Origin: Pilatotrama ljubarskyi
Taxonomy: Eukaryota > Basidiomycota > Agaricomycetes > Polyporales > Polyporaceae
DNA: 64,000 bases
Assembly: GCA_022385805.1 (NCBI GenBank)
Contig: MU277673.1
Span: 306,511 to 370,510 of the forward strand
Direction: 5' to 3'
Below are positions 11,550 to 23,111 of the stretch, piece by piece. The notes beneath the pieces were generated by a model that searched no databases, was not told the DNA's origin, and saw only the letters and a program-made list of their open reading frames with translations. Made by a program: the position numbers and the translations under genes. The first letter of the stretch is position 1. Every line of letters begins with the position of its first letter.

Positions 11550-13487
11550 TTACATGGTGAACGGGAAGGTCAAGTCGGCTTCAGCCTTCGGACCCTTCCA
11601 CGTGTCTTCTGGCTCCAAAGGCTCGATACCTCTGGATTCCTGGATGTGCGCGATGCAGTCGAACTGTTTCGCCGCGCTGCACTTGGAGTAATGAGACGGA
11701 ATCTCAGTGAGACGTCTGTAGATGACGCCGATGAACCGCTGGTAGCGTGGGCGATCCAGGAAGCTGTACATGCGTCGTCGTCAGTCACAGCACCCCAAGT
11801 CTCACCCATGAGGAGCGTACGTACTCAGAGAGCTCCTCGGACACTGGCACCTTCTTTGTCTTGCCCTTCCCGTCAGAGACGATCTTGTGGGTGATGATGA
11901 ACGAGTCCATGTCCGCCCACTTATCGAAAATCGACTCGATTGAGCCTTCTATGGGAGGATTCATCCTCTGGAAGTATGGGGGCTCGTCCCAGTTGTGCGA
12001 CGCGGTGACTAGATGAGAATGTCAGTACGAAAAGCACACCCCAGGCCCGGTGCTATAACTCACCCGTTCCTCTATTGGTCAAGAACCCAATGTTGAAGAC
12101 CTTGTCGTTACCAAAGATCTCGCGGCAGCGCTGGCCAATGTTGATCTCGCCTGCGGAAACATGTTTCAACCTTGCACACACCATCCTTCATCGGTCGCGC
12201 TTACCACGCCGCCGCCCCATATCCGTCGCCCGTGCGTCGCCGACATGAGAGTTGTGCGCCCACACGACGATCTTGGCACGTCCTGGGCCGTTATCCGCAG
12301 GGCCAAGGAATTGAGCAATGCTGGCGACCGCTCTCGCGAAATGGTCATCGCTGGATGCTCGGCTCAGTATCCTCTCAGCAGAGTCTCAATTAAGGGCGGC
12401 TTACCGCAGGTTCCAACTAAGCACGTCCTCGGTCATCATGGTGCGGTAGTATTCCTCGGCATCCTTCACGACCAAGGCATTCATTTCGGCGACGAACTGT
12501 TCCTCGCGCGGATGGGCATTCGGGTTCTTGCCCAGCTCCTTCTCAAGGATCTTCTGACGGTTAAGCAGCAGGTTCTTGAGGTTCTCAATAACCTCCCGAT
12601 GACAGTCCTACGGGAGACCTCAGAACGTGTCGCGTGCTCGCACAAACGGGGCACTAACCTTCTTGAGGCCGAACTGCGTTTCGTAGGCGTACCGCATGGT
12701 GTCCTCGCCAAAGCGTTCGAAGCAGTTGTACCTGATGAGCGTTAGCCGGCAAGATGCCAGGCGAGTTTCACCTTTCACGTACCTCTTGCGAGCGGCCTTC
12801 GCACCTTCCGGGTCCACCTTCTCCAGATACTCGATTACTTGCTGAGCCGACCGATGCAGGGAGTATAGGTCCATGCCATAGAAGGAGACCGTCCTGGAGG
12901 GGTCCTTCGTCTCCTCCACAACGCGCTGGTTGTACTGCTTCAGATACTCGATGAAAGGCGGCATCACTTCGTTCTTCCACATCCACTTCGGGAATCTGGA
13001 CCATGTCAGAGCAGTACGGCATTTGGAAGTGTCGCATGCGCTAACCTCTCGAACTCCGCAAGAGCGTCCCGTGCATCCTTAATTGCACCGTCGTTGAGCG
13101 CTCCGCCATGAATGTATCTGGAGTCACAGGCGAGATTTGTGAGCTTGAAATACACGCGTAAACGGGATGGAATTCATGTCACCTGTTGATCCTGAAAGCG
13201 TCTGGCCAATCGGCCTCGACAGCTACGGCCGTGAAGCCCTTCTCTTCGATCAAGCGTTTGGTTAGATTGGCACGATGGGCGTAGAATTCGTAAGTCCCAT
13301 GCGAGCCATCGCCGATCAATACCACCTGGGCATCTCCTACATGGCGTATGAGAATTGCCGGCCTAGTCGAGGCGCAGAAGCACGCACCGATAGCGTTTAT
13401 GATAGGATCATACGAGGAAGAGGACCAGGAAAGCCGATGAGCGTGTTGTCCGAAGAGTTCCTTTTCTCTGATCGTCTCGGACACCAT
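11550..13487 (-). CDS. Erythromycin-esterase-family protein
   Basis: This is a fungal member of the EreA/EreB superfamily (Pfam Erythro_esteras), whose bacterial members hydrolyse macrolide lactones. Most family members have no known substrate. About six introns interrupt it. Matching blocks, in order, are: 'YDPIINAIG' joined to '[18 protein letters not shown]'; '[18 protein letters not shown]'; '[18 protein letters not shown]'; and the C-terminal '[15 protein letters not shown]'. The catalytic-type Glu/His positions of bacterial Ere enzymes ([19 protein letters not shown]) are recognisable. The first block reads GDGSHG, so Asp replaces the usual Glu. The start ATG is at 13487 and the stop at 11550. 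The protein would be cytosolic, as no signal peptide is seen. Family assignment is firm; activity is unknown. Confidence 0.85.
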
Positions 13488-13991
13488 CTTGCGCGAGGCG
13501 TACGAGAATGGTCGCAGAACAGTCGATAGTGCTCTGAACGGAATGGTGGCAAGATTTGTCGAAAGGTGTGTTCGTCCATGTCTGCCGCGGCGTTATATGT
13601 CTGTGGTTGGGTGGAGTGCGACGTTCTATATGACGTTTTCTGCGGGCGCTATGATGTTTTGGGAGCGGTCACTCGACCACGACAATAATGAAACCCGAGG
13701 CTGGGCGAGTCGAAAGACCGCGAAGGATGGGAGAACAGATCAAGAAAATGGAAAGGCGAGTGCGGGGACGGGTAAAGTGATGCGGGGAATATGTGAAGGA
13801 GCATGATTTCGTCCACAGCGTCCCCGACAAATTAGGTAATCGGCGGGACTAAGGGATCGGCCGTAGCTTCACGCTACGAGATCCCAATCGGGCCCTGCCG
13901 TAAATGTGGCGGAAACAACGTTTGTGCTCTCGAGTCCCAGTCCAGCTCCTTCCGCATCTCTCACCCTCCCCTCCTCCGCCCGTCCCTCGCC
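13488..13991. other. Divergent promoter, esterase-like gene / ies1
   Basis: These 504 bp lie between two divergent starts. No repeat or strong TATA element was noted. Confidence 0.45.
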
Positions 13992-16158
13992 ATGCCGCCG
14001 TCGGGGTACGTGTGTTCGTCGTGTCGCGGATGCTGGGCTCATGCTCGCCCACAACAGCTCACAGTCGCATCATAGAAAGACACTCGCCGTCAAACGCGCG
14101 GACGGCGAGCCCCTCACGCGCACCGACCTTCAATATGACATGCTCTACCATATCTTCACAGATAAACACGCTGTGTTCTCCGACCCGTACACCACTATTC
14201 GCGGCGACCGCGCCGGTACAAAGGTCACCTTTCGCGACCTCTATGTCAACTGCTTGATCCATTCCCCGAGGTGCTCGAAGGCCTCTCGAGACAAAATCAG
14301 AGAGTCCCCCGAATTCGGCAATGAATTCGCGATGATCTCTCTTCTCTCGAACGTCGGGAGAATTAACACAACCATGGCCTGTGAGTGGGTGCCTTCGTAA
14401 CATTCGTCCCTGGACCACGGGGCTGCAGCAGAATGACTCAGTCTGCCCAGAGCGGACAGGCCAGGCGTCCGTTGAATACCTACGTGGCTTTGATAACTTG
14501 TATAGCGACTGACTAAGGCCGCATTTGTCCAGTCTTTCCCGAGATGAAGACCGCCCTCAGGACATACCACCCCGTGCCCGCGCTACAACGGACCAACGGT
14601 AATCTGCAGGACGCACCTCGTATCAAGAACATTCTGAAGACTTGCTTCCTGCATGACGAGGCCCAAGGCAAGGTCTCGACACCCAGCGATGTGCTCGCAC
14701 GATCAGTACGCGCCCGCCGTCCGCCGTCCTTCTGGTGATCGCAGTTGACGTACAATTCCATCCTACAGCGGTCCGGTATCGTCCCGCCAACCAGCATCGT
14801 GAACCTCATCTTCGTATTTGCCAATCATGCTATGGTAGGCCTGCAATCAAGCATGCTCGCCAAAGGCATGTGACTCATGACAGCACCCTCCCCGCAACCT
14901 CACAGGCAATCGCACGGAAGCACTTTGAACCTGGGACGTCCGTGGACTTCTTGGATCTCTTCACGCCAGTGCCTATCTCATCAGAGTCCCGGGCACGGGC
15001 ATTCCTCTGGCTCTGCTACCACTACCATGAGGCGCCCTCCGAGAATCCCTTCTCTGACGAGCACGCTGACGGCAACCCTGACCGCGCACCACGTCTCATT
15101 GCTCTGACGCCACAGCAGGCCGCTGCCGAGAATGTTGATACCCAGGAAGAGAACCAACGTGGGGTGGACATGACCGACATCCGCAGGCGCTTTCTCGAGA
15201 CGAAGGCGAGAGGAGAAGACTTTGCCACGAATGAAGCGGAATACTCCAGGTACCAGTCCAGCGGTTCTAAAGGACGGAGCAAGGGGAAGGGTAAGGCGAT
15301 GGCTGAGAGTTCCAGAACGAGGGAGACTTCCCCGGCGGAAAGCCAGTACTCCGCCCGATACTCGCTCGGCGTTAGAGAAGAGGACATGCTGGAAGGTATG
15401 TGTCGGTTACGACCTGAGCTCCACCCGCTTAAGTGTGCTCCAGGACCTGGTCGACCACCATTGCGCCGACTCTCGTCACCCGGTCCGGATCTCATCCCCA
15501 GTCGTCGTGCGCCGACGCCGCCATACCGACAGCGCCCTTACCGTGCGCACTCGCCAGAAGGAAGTGCCTTCCCTCGCGCGGCTGCGGACCCCTACCCTCG
15601 TCGGCCGCCGAGTCCAGGAGTCGACCTTCTGCAGCACAGTAACGGGAAGCCTACGCGCACCCACTCACGGAAGCCGCGTGAGCACTCTTCTCGGCACACG
15701 CCCCTTTTCGTGCACGAAACGTGCCATCGTCCTTCCGGGCTTCCCCCTTACTCTCGTCCGACGTATCCCACGGCCAAGTACGTACCTCCGGCTCCAGAGG
15801 TCCCACGACGTACCATGCTCGAACGTATGTACCATTCCTCCCTCTCGCAGGAGGCCCCGGGATGCTGAATGGGTACGATCCGCAGAAGCTTGGCACGTCT
15901 CGATGACAACTGACCCGCTGATCGACTCGGACGACGAGGCGTACGTCGATGAGAATACCAGGCTCGACTACGGTCAGTGTCTCCGTCCTTCGCTCGGCTC
16001 CCGAAATGCTACGCCCGCTCACTCGTCTTCTCGCTCCCACAGTTCTGCGACTACGTATAATCAGCCGTCTTCGCGGCAAAGAACCCACGCCGCCACGGGA
16101 ACTAGGGCCATACAGCGTTGACCCGACCAATCCGCTCGCTGCTTACGGAGCGCGCTGA
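13992..16158 (+). CDS. ies1: INO80 chromatin-remodelling complex subunit Ies1
   Basis: Ies1 is a fungal-specific subunit of the nuclear INO80 nucleosome-remodelling complex. A 14-nt coding part of exon 1 (13992-14005, 'MPPSG') splices to the family core. Core blocks are 'DLQYDMLYHIFTDKHAVF', 'GTKVTFRDLYVNCLIHSPRC', 'MISLLSNVGRINTTMA', 'FFPEMKTALRTYHPVPALQ' (F spans the intron), 'GIVPPTSIVNLIFVFANHA' and 'DFLDLFTPVPISSESRARAF'. A Pro/Arg-rich variable stretch of about 100 residues follows. The C-terminal signature 'MLEQAWHVSMTTDPLIDSDD' is created by an intron from 15825 to 15885. A last intron leads to 'LRIISRLRGKEPTPP' and the stop at 16156-16158. There are about eight exons. The assignment rests on strong resemblance to the Ies1 family; exact splicing in the Pro-rich region is uncertain. 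Confidence 0.88.
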
Positions 16159-16883
16159 ATGCCCGCTCGTCGGGAGACGTCGAAGGCCTCTGGCTTCCAG
16201 CCGCATTCTTCTACTTATTCGGCAACGCTTCCTCCACCCCTCTGCATCTCCGCGTGTCTCATTACATACTAGGACTCCTCGTTTCCCGCAAGAAAAACCA
16301 TACTCTTTCGTGCCCGTTTACTTGTAGGTTAGAGTAGTCCATGGTCGGATTCTATCTGTGCATACCCTCCCTCGCTATCTATTTCGTTCTTCGGTGGACA
16401 GCTCATCTCATACCGGTCGACTTAAAGCATCGTGTTAGTCATCCAATATCGGTCCTTCCAACTCTGTTCATGTTTTCATTCTTCTAGCACGTACTGAGAG
16501 CCCCACGCACGAGAAAACTATTATGTCACCAGCCAGCCCCGATTATCGTATACAACGGAAGGAGATCTCATGGCAAGTTGCTGACGACGAAATGTATGTA
16601 CAGGAGGATGTGTTGAGACCGGCGAGAAATCCGAACGACACAAGACACGAAGAGCGAAAGAGAGGCTGGGGAAACATGAGTGGAACTGACAATAAGAGGG
16701 AAATGAGAAGACATCTATCCCGTAAGCATAATATTACAAGCCGAAGCGAAAGACCACCTGCAAGCTGCCTGGGAGGTGGGATGCGCGGTATATGGTACGG
16801 GGGTGAGTACAGGCCTGTCACGAGACGACTGCAGCAGTTCGCCTATCCTCATTGGTTTCCCGCAGGCGCAAGTGCCTGTTCGT
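16159..16883. other. Convergent intergenic region
   Basis: This is 3' sequence between the convergent ies1 and MIT-domain genes. A short plus-strand frame at 16523-16951 has no recognisable features and overlaps the end of the MIT gene. Otherwise empty. Confidence 0.45.
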
Positions 16884-19800
16884 TTACTCCGCGAGCCACT
16901 TCTCGCACTTCTTCACGTACTTGTCGAGCAGCAGCGCCATGTCGCGGATGACAAACGTCAGCACGACCTTCGCGAAGAACTCGGAGGCGTGTCGTAGCTT
17001 GTTCTCGAGCGCGGCGCGGATGTCTGCGGGGAAGGCGGCGTACAGCGGCGCGAGGGTCTGCTGCGACGCGGCCTTGGTGTGCTCGTCCAGGATCTGCGCG
17101 GCTTGGAACAGCTTCGACAGGCCTTGCACATAGAGTGCGGGAGAATCGAGGCTGGTGATGTGAACTGTCAGCTAAGGGTGGCGAAGAGATGTGAGAAGCA
17201 TGACGCACTTCTTCCCGTTCGTGATTTTGTCGAACTGTCGGGTGAGTCGCCCCCAACGCGTGGTCTATAAACGGAGGGCACAGATCAGACAGGCTTAGAC
17301 GAAGACGTGGGTAACTGCCACCTACGCCGCTGCTTTTCTTGGTGACGAACCCCTCCCCGACGCCCAGTTTCTTCCCGAGCTGGCTGACGAGGCTGTCGCA
17401 CACGCTCGCGAACTCGTCCAGCTTCGTCGCCCACTGCTCGCCCTCCTTGACGCCGATGCTGCCGATCCCGAGTGACATGCCGCTGCTCACGTTACCCGCA
17501 CCAAAGTACTCCGCGCTCCAGTGCTGCAGCTCCTCCAGCGCCGAGCATAGCACCTCGACGACGCGAATCTTCTCAGGAATGTTGGTCAGCTTCGCCCCGC
17601 CCTGCGACCACACCTCCTGGGGGACGTGCAGCCGACGTGTGATGTACCCTCCCGTCTTCGACGTCATCGTCTGGCGGAGGAGGAACATCATGTGATAAGG
17701 TTTTCGAAGTGGGTCGGCAGGGGCGGAGGACGGCAGAGGGGAAAGGGGAGCGGTGGGTATATTTGCGTAGGGTATCGGGGGTGGGGGAACGAGTGGAGGC
17801 GACGTCAACGCCGCCATGGACAGTTGAGGCGACAGCAACGCCGTGTTCACTGTTATTTGTGGAGGAGATGAGGGGTTGAGACGGGAAGACACCGAAATCT
17901 TCCGCGGGACAGACGAGGGACCGCCTTGCACGGAGGGATATGAGTTGGCGGTGACGATGGATGGTCGTCGGCCGGGTTGGGAGGACGCCCTGTTGCGGAG
18001 CTTGTCCGCCGTGCTCGGAGGTATCGCGGACGCTATTCTGCCCACAGGCGGTGCCGAGGCTGCAGAGAGCGTCGAATCCGTAGGAGACGGGGCGTCTCCC
18101 GCCCCGCTCGGAGGAGCAGACGTCTTCCCGCGACGCTGAGAGATGGTGCCCATCGCCGGAGAAGTGTTGATGAGGGGCGGCTTGCTCGTCGGGGTGACCT
18201 CCGAACGGACCGACAACGTCGAACCGTTCCGAGGCCTAGGGGTCATGAACTGACTAGGGCTACCCGGTTGAGGCAACGTCTGGTCGCCAAGACCATTCCG
18301 GGCAGCCACAGTGGCCTCTATGGATGGGGAGGGAAGGGGAGGGAGCGGGGGAGACGAGCCATGGGGGTGGACATTCAAGCGAGACCTGGATCGTGGAGGC
18401 TCTTCGTATTGATGATGGTTTTGTTCGAGGGGAAGGCCGTCAATAGACTCCTCTCTCAACGGGACGAGGCGACTATTCGAACCCGTACGCCTGTGGCTCA
18501 CCGAGTTGCCCCGAGAACGACCCGCATCTGCTGGTCTGGTTTGAGTCGGTGTGAGTTCCGGATGCTCGAGGCGGGTGGGTGAAGGGGCTGGCGGAGGGAG
18601 CGTGGTCGGAGGAGGTGCAGGTGGGGGAAGCGTTGATGAGGCGCGCGGACGGGTCCGAGGAACGACGGATATGCGAGAACCACTGCCAACATCAGTGGAA
18701 GGGAGAGGCGGCACAATTGGTGCAGAGGCAGCCGCGTAGGGATGTACGGGAGACGCCGCTCCGGAACCCGAGTATGTTAACCGCGTCCCGGAGAAGTGCG
18801 AGAGACTTGTATGACTGCTGTTGCGGCTGAGAGCACCCGACTCGTCGTCGGTCGTACCGTCAGCCCTCACAGTTTCCGTGGAATGTCTCTGGTCCACGTC
18901 TCGGGTTCTGGAGGGTGAGCGCTCGGAAGTAGGAGTTGTCGACCTTGGTGATGAGGGACGAGTCGAGTCCGTTGAAACAGAAGCGGAGGAAGAGGCATAG
19001 ACGGACGTCGGCGAATTTGGAGGGAGTTGGATGTTGTAGACAACTTTCAGGATATGCATCCTTTCTGCATACGTATCGTGCTACGCCACGCAGAGAGAAA
19101 CGCTCAGTTTGAGCTCGAGATATACCACTTGGACACTCACGATAGATTTCAACCGTCGTACCTCCTCCTCCTGCGCGACCACGCTTCTCCGCCTCCCGTT
19201 CCTGCGTCTCGAATCCGTACTCTCCTCGCCACGCATAACTCTCTCCATGACCTCGCTCAACAGCGCGACGCTCCGGGCGTACGCCATCACTGCACCTTCC
19301 GGATCGTCATTTGTCGAATCAAGTCTTACTGCCTCCCGCGCCAGCTCGAGAGCTCTCGTTAGCGCCCGTCGTGAGGACGGTCGTTGACCAGACTGTCGTG
19401 GCTCGATGTTTGGGGTGAGTAGACCTCCATCTGGGACGGCCGTTGGGGGCTGCGGGGGTCGCAGCATCGATCGCGGTGGAGAGTCGGCAAGGTTGTCGGT
19501 AGAGGCCCCGCTAAGGGTGGGTGAGGGATAGCCGGTGTTAGAGACGGATGCGTAACGTGCTTGGGAGAAGGCAGTAACTGCGGCGAGACTGGGTGAGGGG
19601 GTCGGGCGGGCGTATGTCGAGTTCATGCTGGGAACATCTGGACCTGATCCTGATGCATCTGGCATCCCATCATAGGTTTCGTAGCGTGATAGGCCGGCAA
19701 CGGGAAGACTGGGGATGGGCTGGGAAGGCGGCGGGCCGGGGGGAGGAGGAGGAGTTTGCCCCGCAGTTGAGCGACGGCGCGACGCGAAGGAGGAGGAGGA

Positions 19801-19905
19801 AGAGGTAGCTACCGGGGAAGTTGCAGAACCATTAAGCGCCGTCGTGTTCCAGTCGCGACCCCTGTGGATGGCCGACACCGACCGACTCTCGTAGTCGAGC
19901 TCCAT
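16884..19905 (-). CDS. MIT-domain protein (trafficking-type)
   Basis: The start is the ATG at 19905. After a Ser/Pro-rich N-terminus comes a typical MIT (microtubule-interacting and trafficking) three-helix domain: 'RALTRALELAREAVRLDSTN' followed by 'EGAVMAYARSVALLSEVMER'. It is completed across intron 1 by 'LKSI|HDTYAERMHILKVVY'. A disordered region of about 400 residues rich in Ser, Pro and Thr follows. A conserved helical C-terminal domain begins 'RKPYHMMFLLRQTMTSKTGG' and ends 'LLLDKYVKKCEKWLAE'. Two late introns restore the family-like joins 'KKSSG|TTRWGRLTRQFDKI' and 'TNGKN|LDSPALYVQGLSK'. MIT domains bind ESCRT-III tails, so a role in endosomal sorting or septation is plausible but inferred. 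An upstream non-coding exon is possible. Confidence 0.75.
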
Positions 19906-21302
19906 CGCGCACGTTGAAGGGGAGGGCGGGGAGGAGGCGGACGAGCGTGCGCGGTCGAACAGGTTGCGTCTCCGGCCTGAGCGAGCCGTCCGTCAGAGCT
20001 GAACTGGGCGAGTCGCTTGTTCAGGCAAACAAAGGGCCTGTTTAGGCTAGCACGGGGCGTCGGTGCTATTGTTCAGAAACAAGACCCAGCAGCTAGAGCG
20101 CGACACAGGCAGCAGAGACGGCGGAAGACGCGGCGAGGGTAACGAGGTATGTTGGCTGGGAGTCGTACGGCTGGATCCCGACGCGGGATAGGCTATATCG
20201 GTTAGCAGCAGGGCGCGCCACAACGCAATATGCACGCGAGATAGCAGCGTTAAGCAAGATCGATCGACGAGGACCCTCTCGGCATGTGTGGCTGGGGCGA
20301 GGACGAGGCTGCGGACGACGAGGGAGACGGTGTGGACGTCGGGGACGGAGGCAAGCAGCAGGAATGACAGTTCGCGACAGAGACAGCGGCGGCGGAAAAG
20401 GCGGCGATGCATTCAGTCAGTCCTCCCACAGCTCAGCGCAGTCTCACTCCGCTAGCCGTAAACCTCAACATCCTTCTCGCTTTCCTCCCCCTCCTTCCAA
20501 CCCCCGGCTCCTCATTTTCCGAGAACACCCAGCCCATCTCCCACACACAGCTCCCATATTTCTTCCCTGATTCAGATTCTCGACCACCCCAGACGCAAGT
20601 CGCTGTATGTTCGCGCCGTCTGACCATTGACCACATGGCAACGCCGATGGTTCGCTTTCTTGGACGAGTTGAGATCTTTGCGCGTCGGCACCGGGCATCC
20701 TACGCCCGTGAATCCCAACCTCGCCGACCCGTTCACCAATATTGCCATTGACTATACAGCAGATGCGCCATCTATTTCTGATCATCAGCGCTTTTCTTGC
20801 GAGCTTTTTCCATCCATCAGTGCTTTCTATTGCGAGCGCGAGGTCCAAGGAGCCAGAACACTTCGCTCTGCTTGCTCCATCACGCGTGCGCATCGTCTCA
20901 AGCAAACGAAATCAACTATTATGCGGTCCAAACGAGCGGAAGGACGTGGAGCAACCCAGGTGGGTCTACAGAACACTCGAGGGTCAAACGAACGTATCGG
21001 GCGAGAAGCAGCGAGATGGGGCTAAGGGACAAGTTTGAAGTAGTGGGTGCAAGTAGTCGAAACATCTGTAGTATATCATCCGAAATAAGCCACCACCACT
21101 GGGCCAACGATGAGCGGGAGTCCAGACAAACAGGGTATACCAATCGCGAAACCATTTTCGGCGACACCACCAGGTGGTGGCAGCGAATCACTCGCGGAAC
21201 TCCGACTGCGAACCTTGTGCGGCGAGCCGGCTCTCGAGATTCCTGAGAGTCCACATATCAGCACCTATCGCGCATACAGTGGAGATGCCATCGCAGTATG
21301 GC
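19906..21302. other. 1.4-kb gap without a confident gene
   Basis: This holds the promoter of the MIT-domain gene and the 3' flank of the septin gene. On the plus strand, 20407-21040 has open frames with hydrophobic pieces ('NLNILLAFLPLLPTP' near 20461 and 'HLFLIISAFLASFFHP' near 20771). GT/AG pairs could join some of them, for example GTATGT at 20605 to GACGAG near 20668. No family was recognised and frames do not join into a convincing protein. It may be a small unrecognised gene or a relic. Confidence 0.35.
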
Positions 21303-22909
21303 TCACCTGAGCGATTCTTCCTTCGCCAGAAGCTCTTGCCTCTTCTCGTTGATCTCGCGCTGCACCCGAAGCTCGATCTCGCGCAACTATACCGATCGTC
21401 GTCAGCGAAAAGTCCCGACGATGATAAGGGCAGCGTACCTTCTCCTCCTCCCTGCGAAGCTGCTCCTCCTTGAGACGGACGCTCTGGCTGGCAAGCTCCT
21501 CCGGCAGGATCGAGGAATCCCTGCGAATCAAACTGTGAGCATGTATTCCGACGATTTTAGAAGGGACCACATACTGAGTGTCCGCATGCACAGTCCGGGA
21601 CAGCTTCTCGGTACGGTACGTCTCGTAAAGCACGTCATGCGTCAAGGCCTTCAGATCAGCCAAGTGGGTGCTATGGTTGATTCGTTAAGCAAAGCATAGG
21701 CTCATACCCGTGCAGCGTAACGTACTTAAGCAGAGCACCACGGAGGCGGCTGAAGTCGCAGTGCTTCGGGTTGTCAACCTCAGCAACACCCCACGGGTAG
21801 ATCCTGGCGCGGACGGGCTGGCCGTCAATCTCGATCTCCTCCTCGGACCCGATGATCGAGAAGGGCATCATTGCCTGGGAGAGGAGTGAATAGACGCTTC
21901 AAAGACATCTGGGAGCACCTACGCGGAGTTCGCTGTTGTCCTGAATCGTCTCCTCATCATCCTCCTCGACGTCGTAGGGGAAGTTGTAGACGGGGATGTC
22001 GTAGTACTCGATATCCTCCATAATCTGATTACAAGGTCACTTATACCGAACACATCATTCGGGCCGTCCGTACTCACCCGCTTCTTGAAGCCGCGCAGCT
22101 CACTAGGCGTCAGCGAATCGGCCTTCCCAATGACGGGGATCACATTGACACGCGGGGAGAGACGGCGCATGAGCTCAATGTCCATTTCCCTCAGGCTGCA
22201 GATACCGTCAGTCACGGATGACCTTGTCTATAATGTGGGCTGCACACGTACGCATGGCCGGTCGGGGGGATAAAGTAGAGCAGAGCGTGCACCCGGTTGT
22301 CACGGAAGCGCGGGTTACGCTTGATACGAGACTCCTCAGCGAGAATGTCATCGTACTGGCGCTCAAGGTAGCCAACGATCTCCTGGAAGCTGTCGAAACC
22401 CGGGTGAGTAAGGCGACACTTGATTGGGAGTTGAGACGCCACGTACGCGAACTCGTTGTCGATGTTGTCACCAAAACCAGGAGTGTCGACGATCGTCAGA
22501 GCAATACGAACACCATCCTCCTCCAACTCTGCAACTCTTCATTGGCGCGAGATACGACGGGCATGGGGCAATGCTTCACGTACCGACGTTGACGGGCTTG
22601 ATCCTGATGCCCTCCTCGACGTGGGCAGTCTCGGGGCTGTCGCAAACCTTGTGAGGCAGCACCTCAGACTCGCAGAGGGTGTTCACAAAGGTCGTGCGTC
22701 CGGTACCAGAGGCACCTGAGGAACCATTGATACGTCAACATTGCCCAAGAGCGCAATAGGAACGCGTAAACGCGAGCGCAACACGGACGTCCGCGCGCGT
22801 TGGCAGCTTGTGCGGGCGGTTGCGAACGAGGGGACTTACCGACGACCATGACGGTGAACTGAACACCCTTCTTGACCTTGTTGCCCCTGCGTCTGCCGGC
22901 GAAAGACAT
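21303..22909 (-). CDS. cdc11: Septin, Cdc11/AspA group
   Basis: Septins are GTP-binding proteins that form heteropolymers at the bud neck, septum and hyphal tips. The start is the ATG at 22909 ('MSFAGRRRGNKVKKGVQF'), with the basic patch preceding G1. The G1 loop reads 'GASGTGRTTFVNTL' across an intron, with Arg at the usual P-loop Lys position. G3 is 'TIVDTPGFGD' and G4 'VIGKADSLT'. Septin-unique-element features include 'PWGVAEVDNPKHCDFSRLR'. 'LERQYDDILAEESRIKRNPR' and 'MPFSIIGSEEEIEIDG' fit the Cdc11/AspA subgroup, and 'LREMDIELMRRLSPRVNVIP' fits septins generally. The C-terminus is a charged coiled coil ('QREINEKRQELLAKEESLR'), ending at the TGA at 21303-21305. About nine exons. Its start is 202 bp from that of msh1, divergently. 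Confidence 0.9.
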
Positions 22910-23111
22910 GGTGATGTGAGGATGGAGAGCGAGAGAGACGACGAGGGCGACCGCGTTTTCGTCGTGGAGGGGAAGTTTGGGTCGTCGCACCCTCTTGCCT
23001 GAGCTTGAAACTCCGACAGCTAAGCGGGCGCCTATTCGTGCTGTTCCCTACTTACCGTTTTGGCGCCCGCCGCCTTCCATTGCGCCTCTGCTGCTTGCGC
23101 TCTCCGCGCGC

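Noticed and set aside
20047..20412. Minus-strand frame with Leu-rich stretches
   Set aside because: It has no initiation context, splice partners or family resemblance, and sits within the promoter of the MIT-domain gene.
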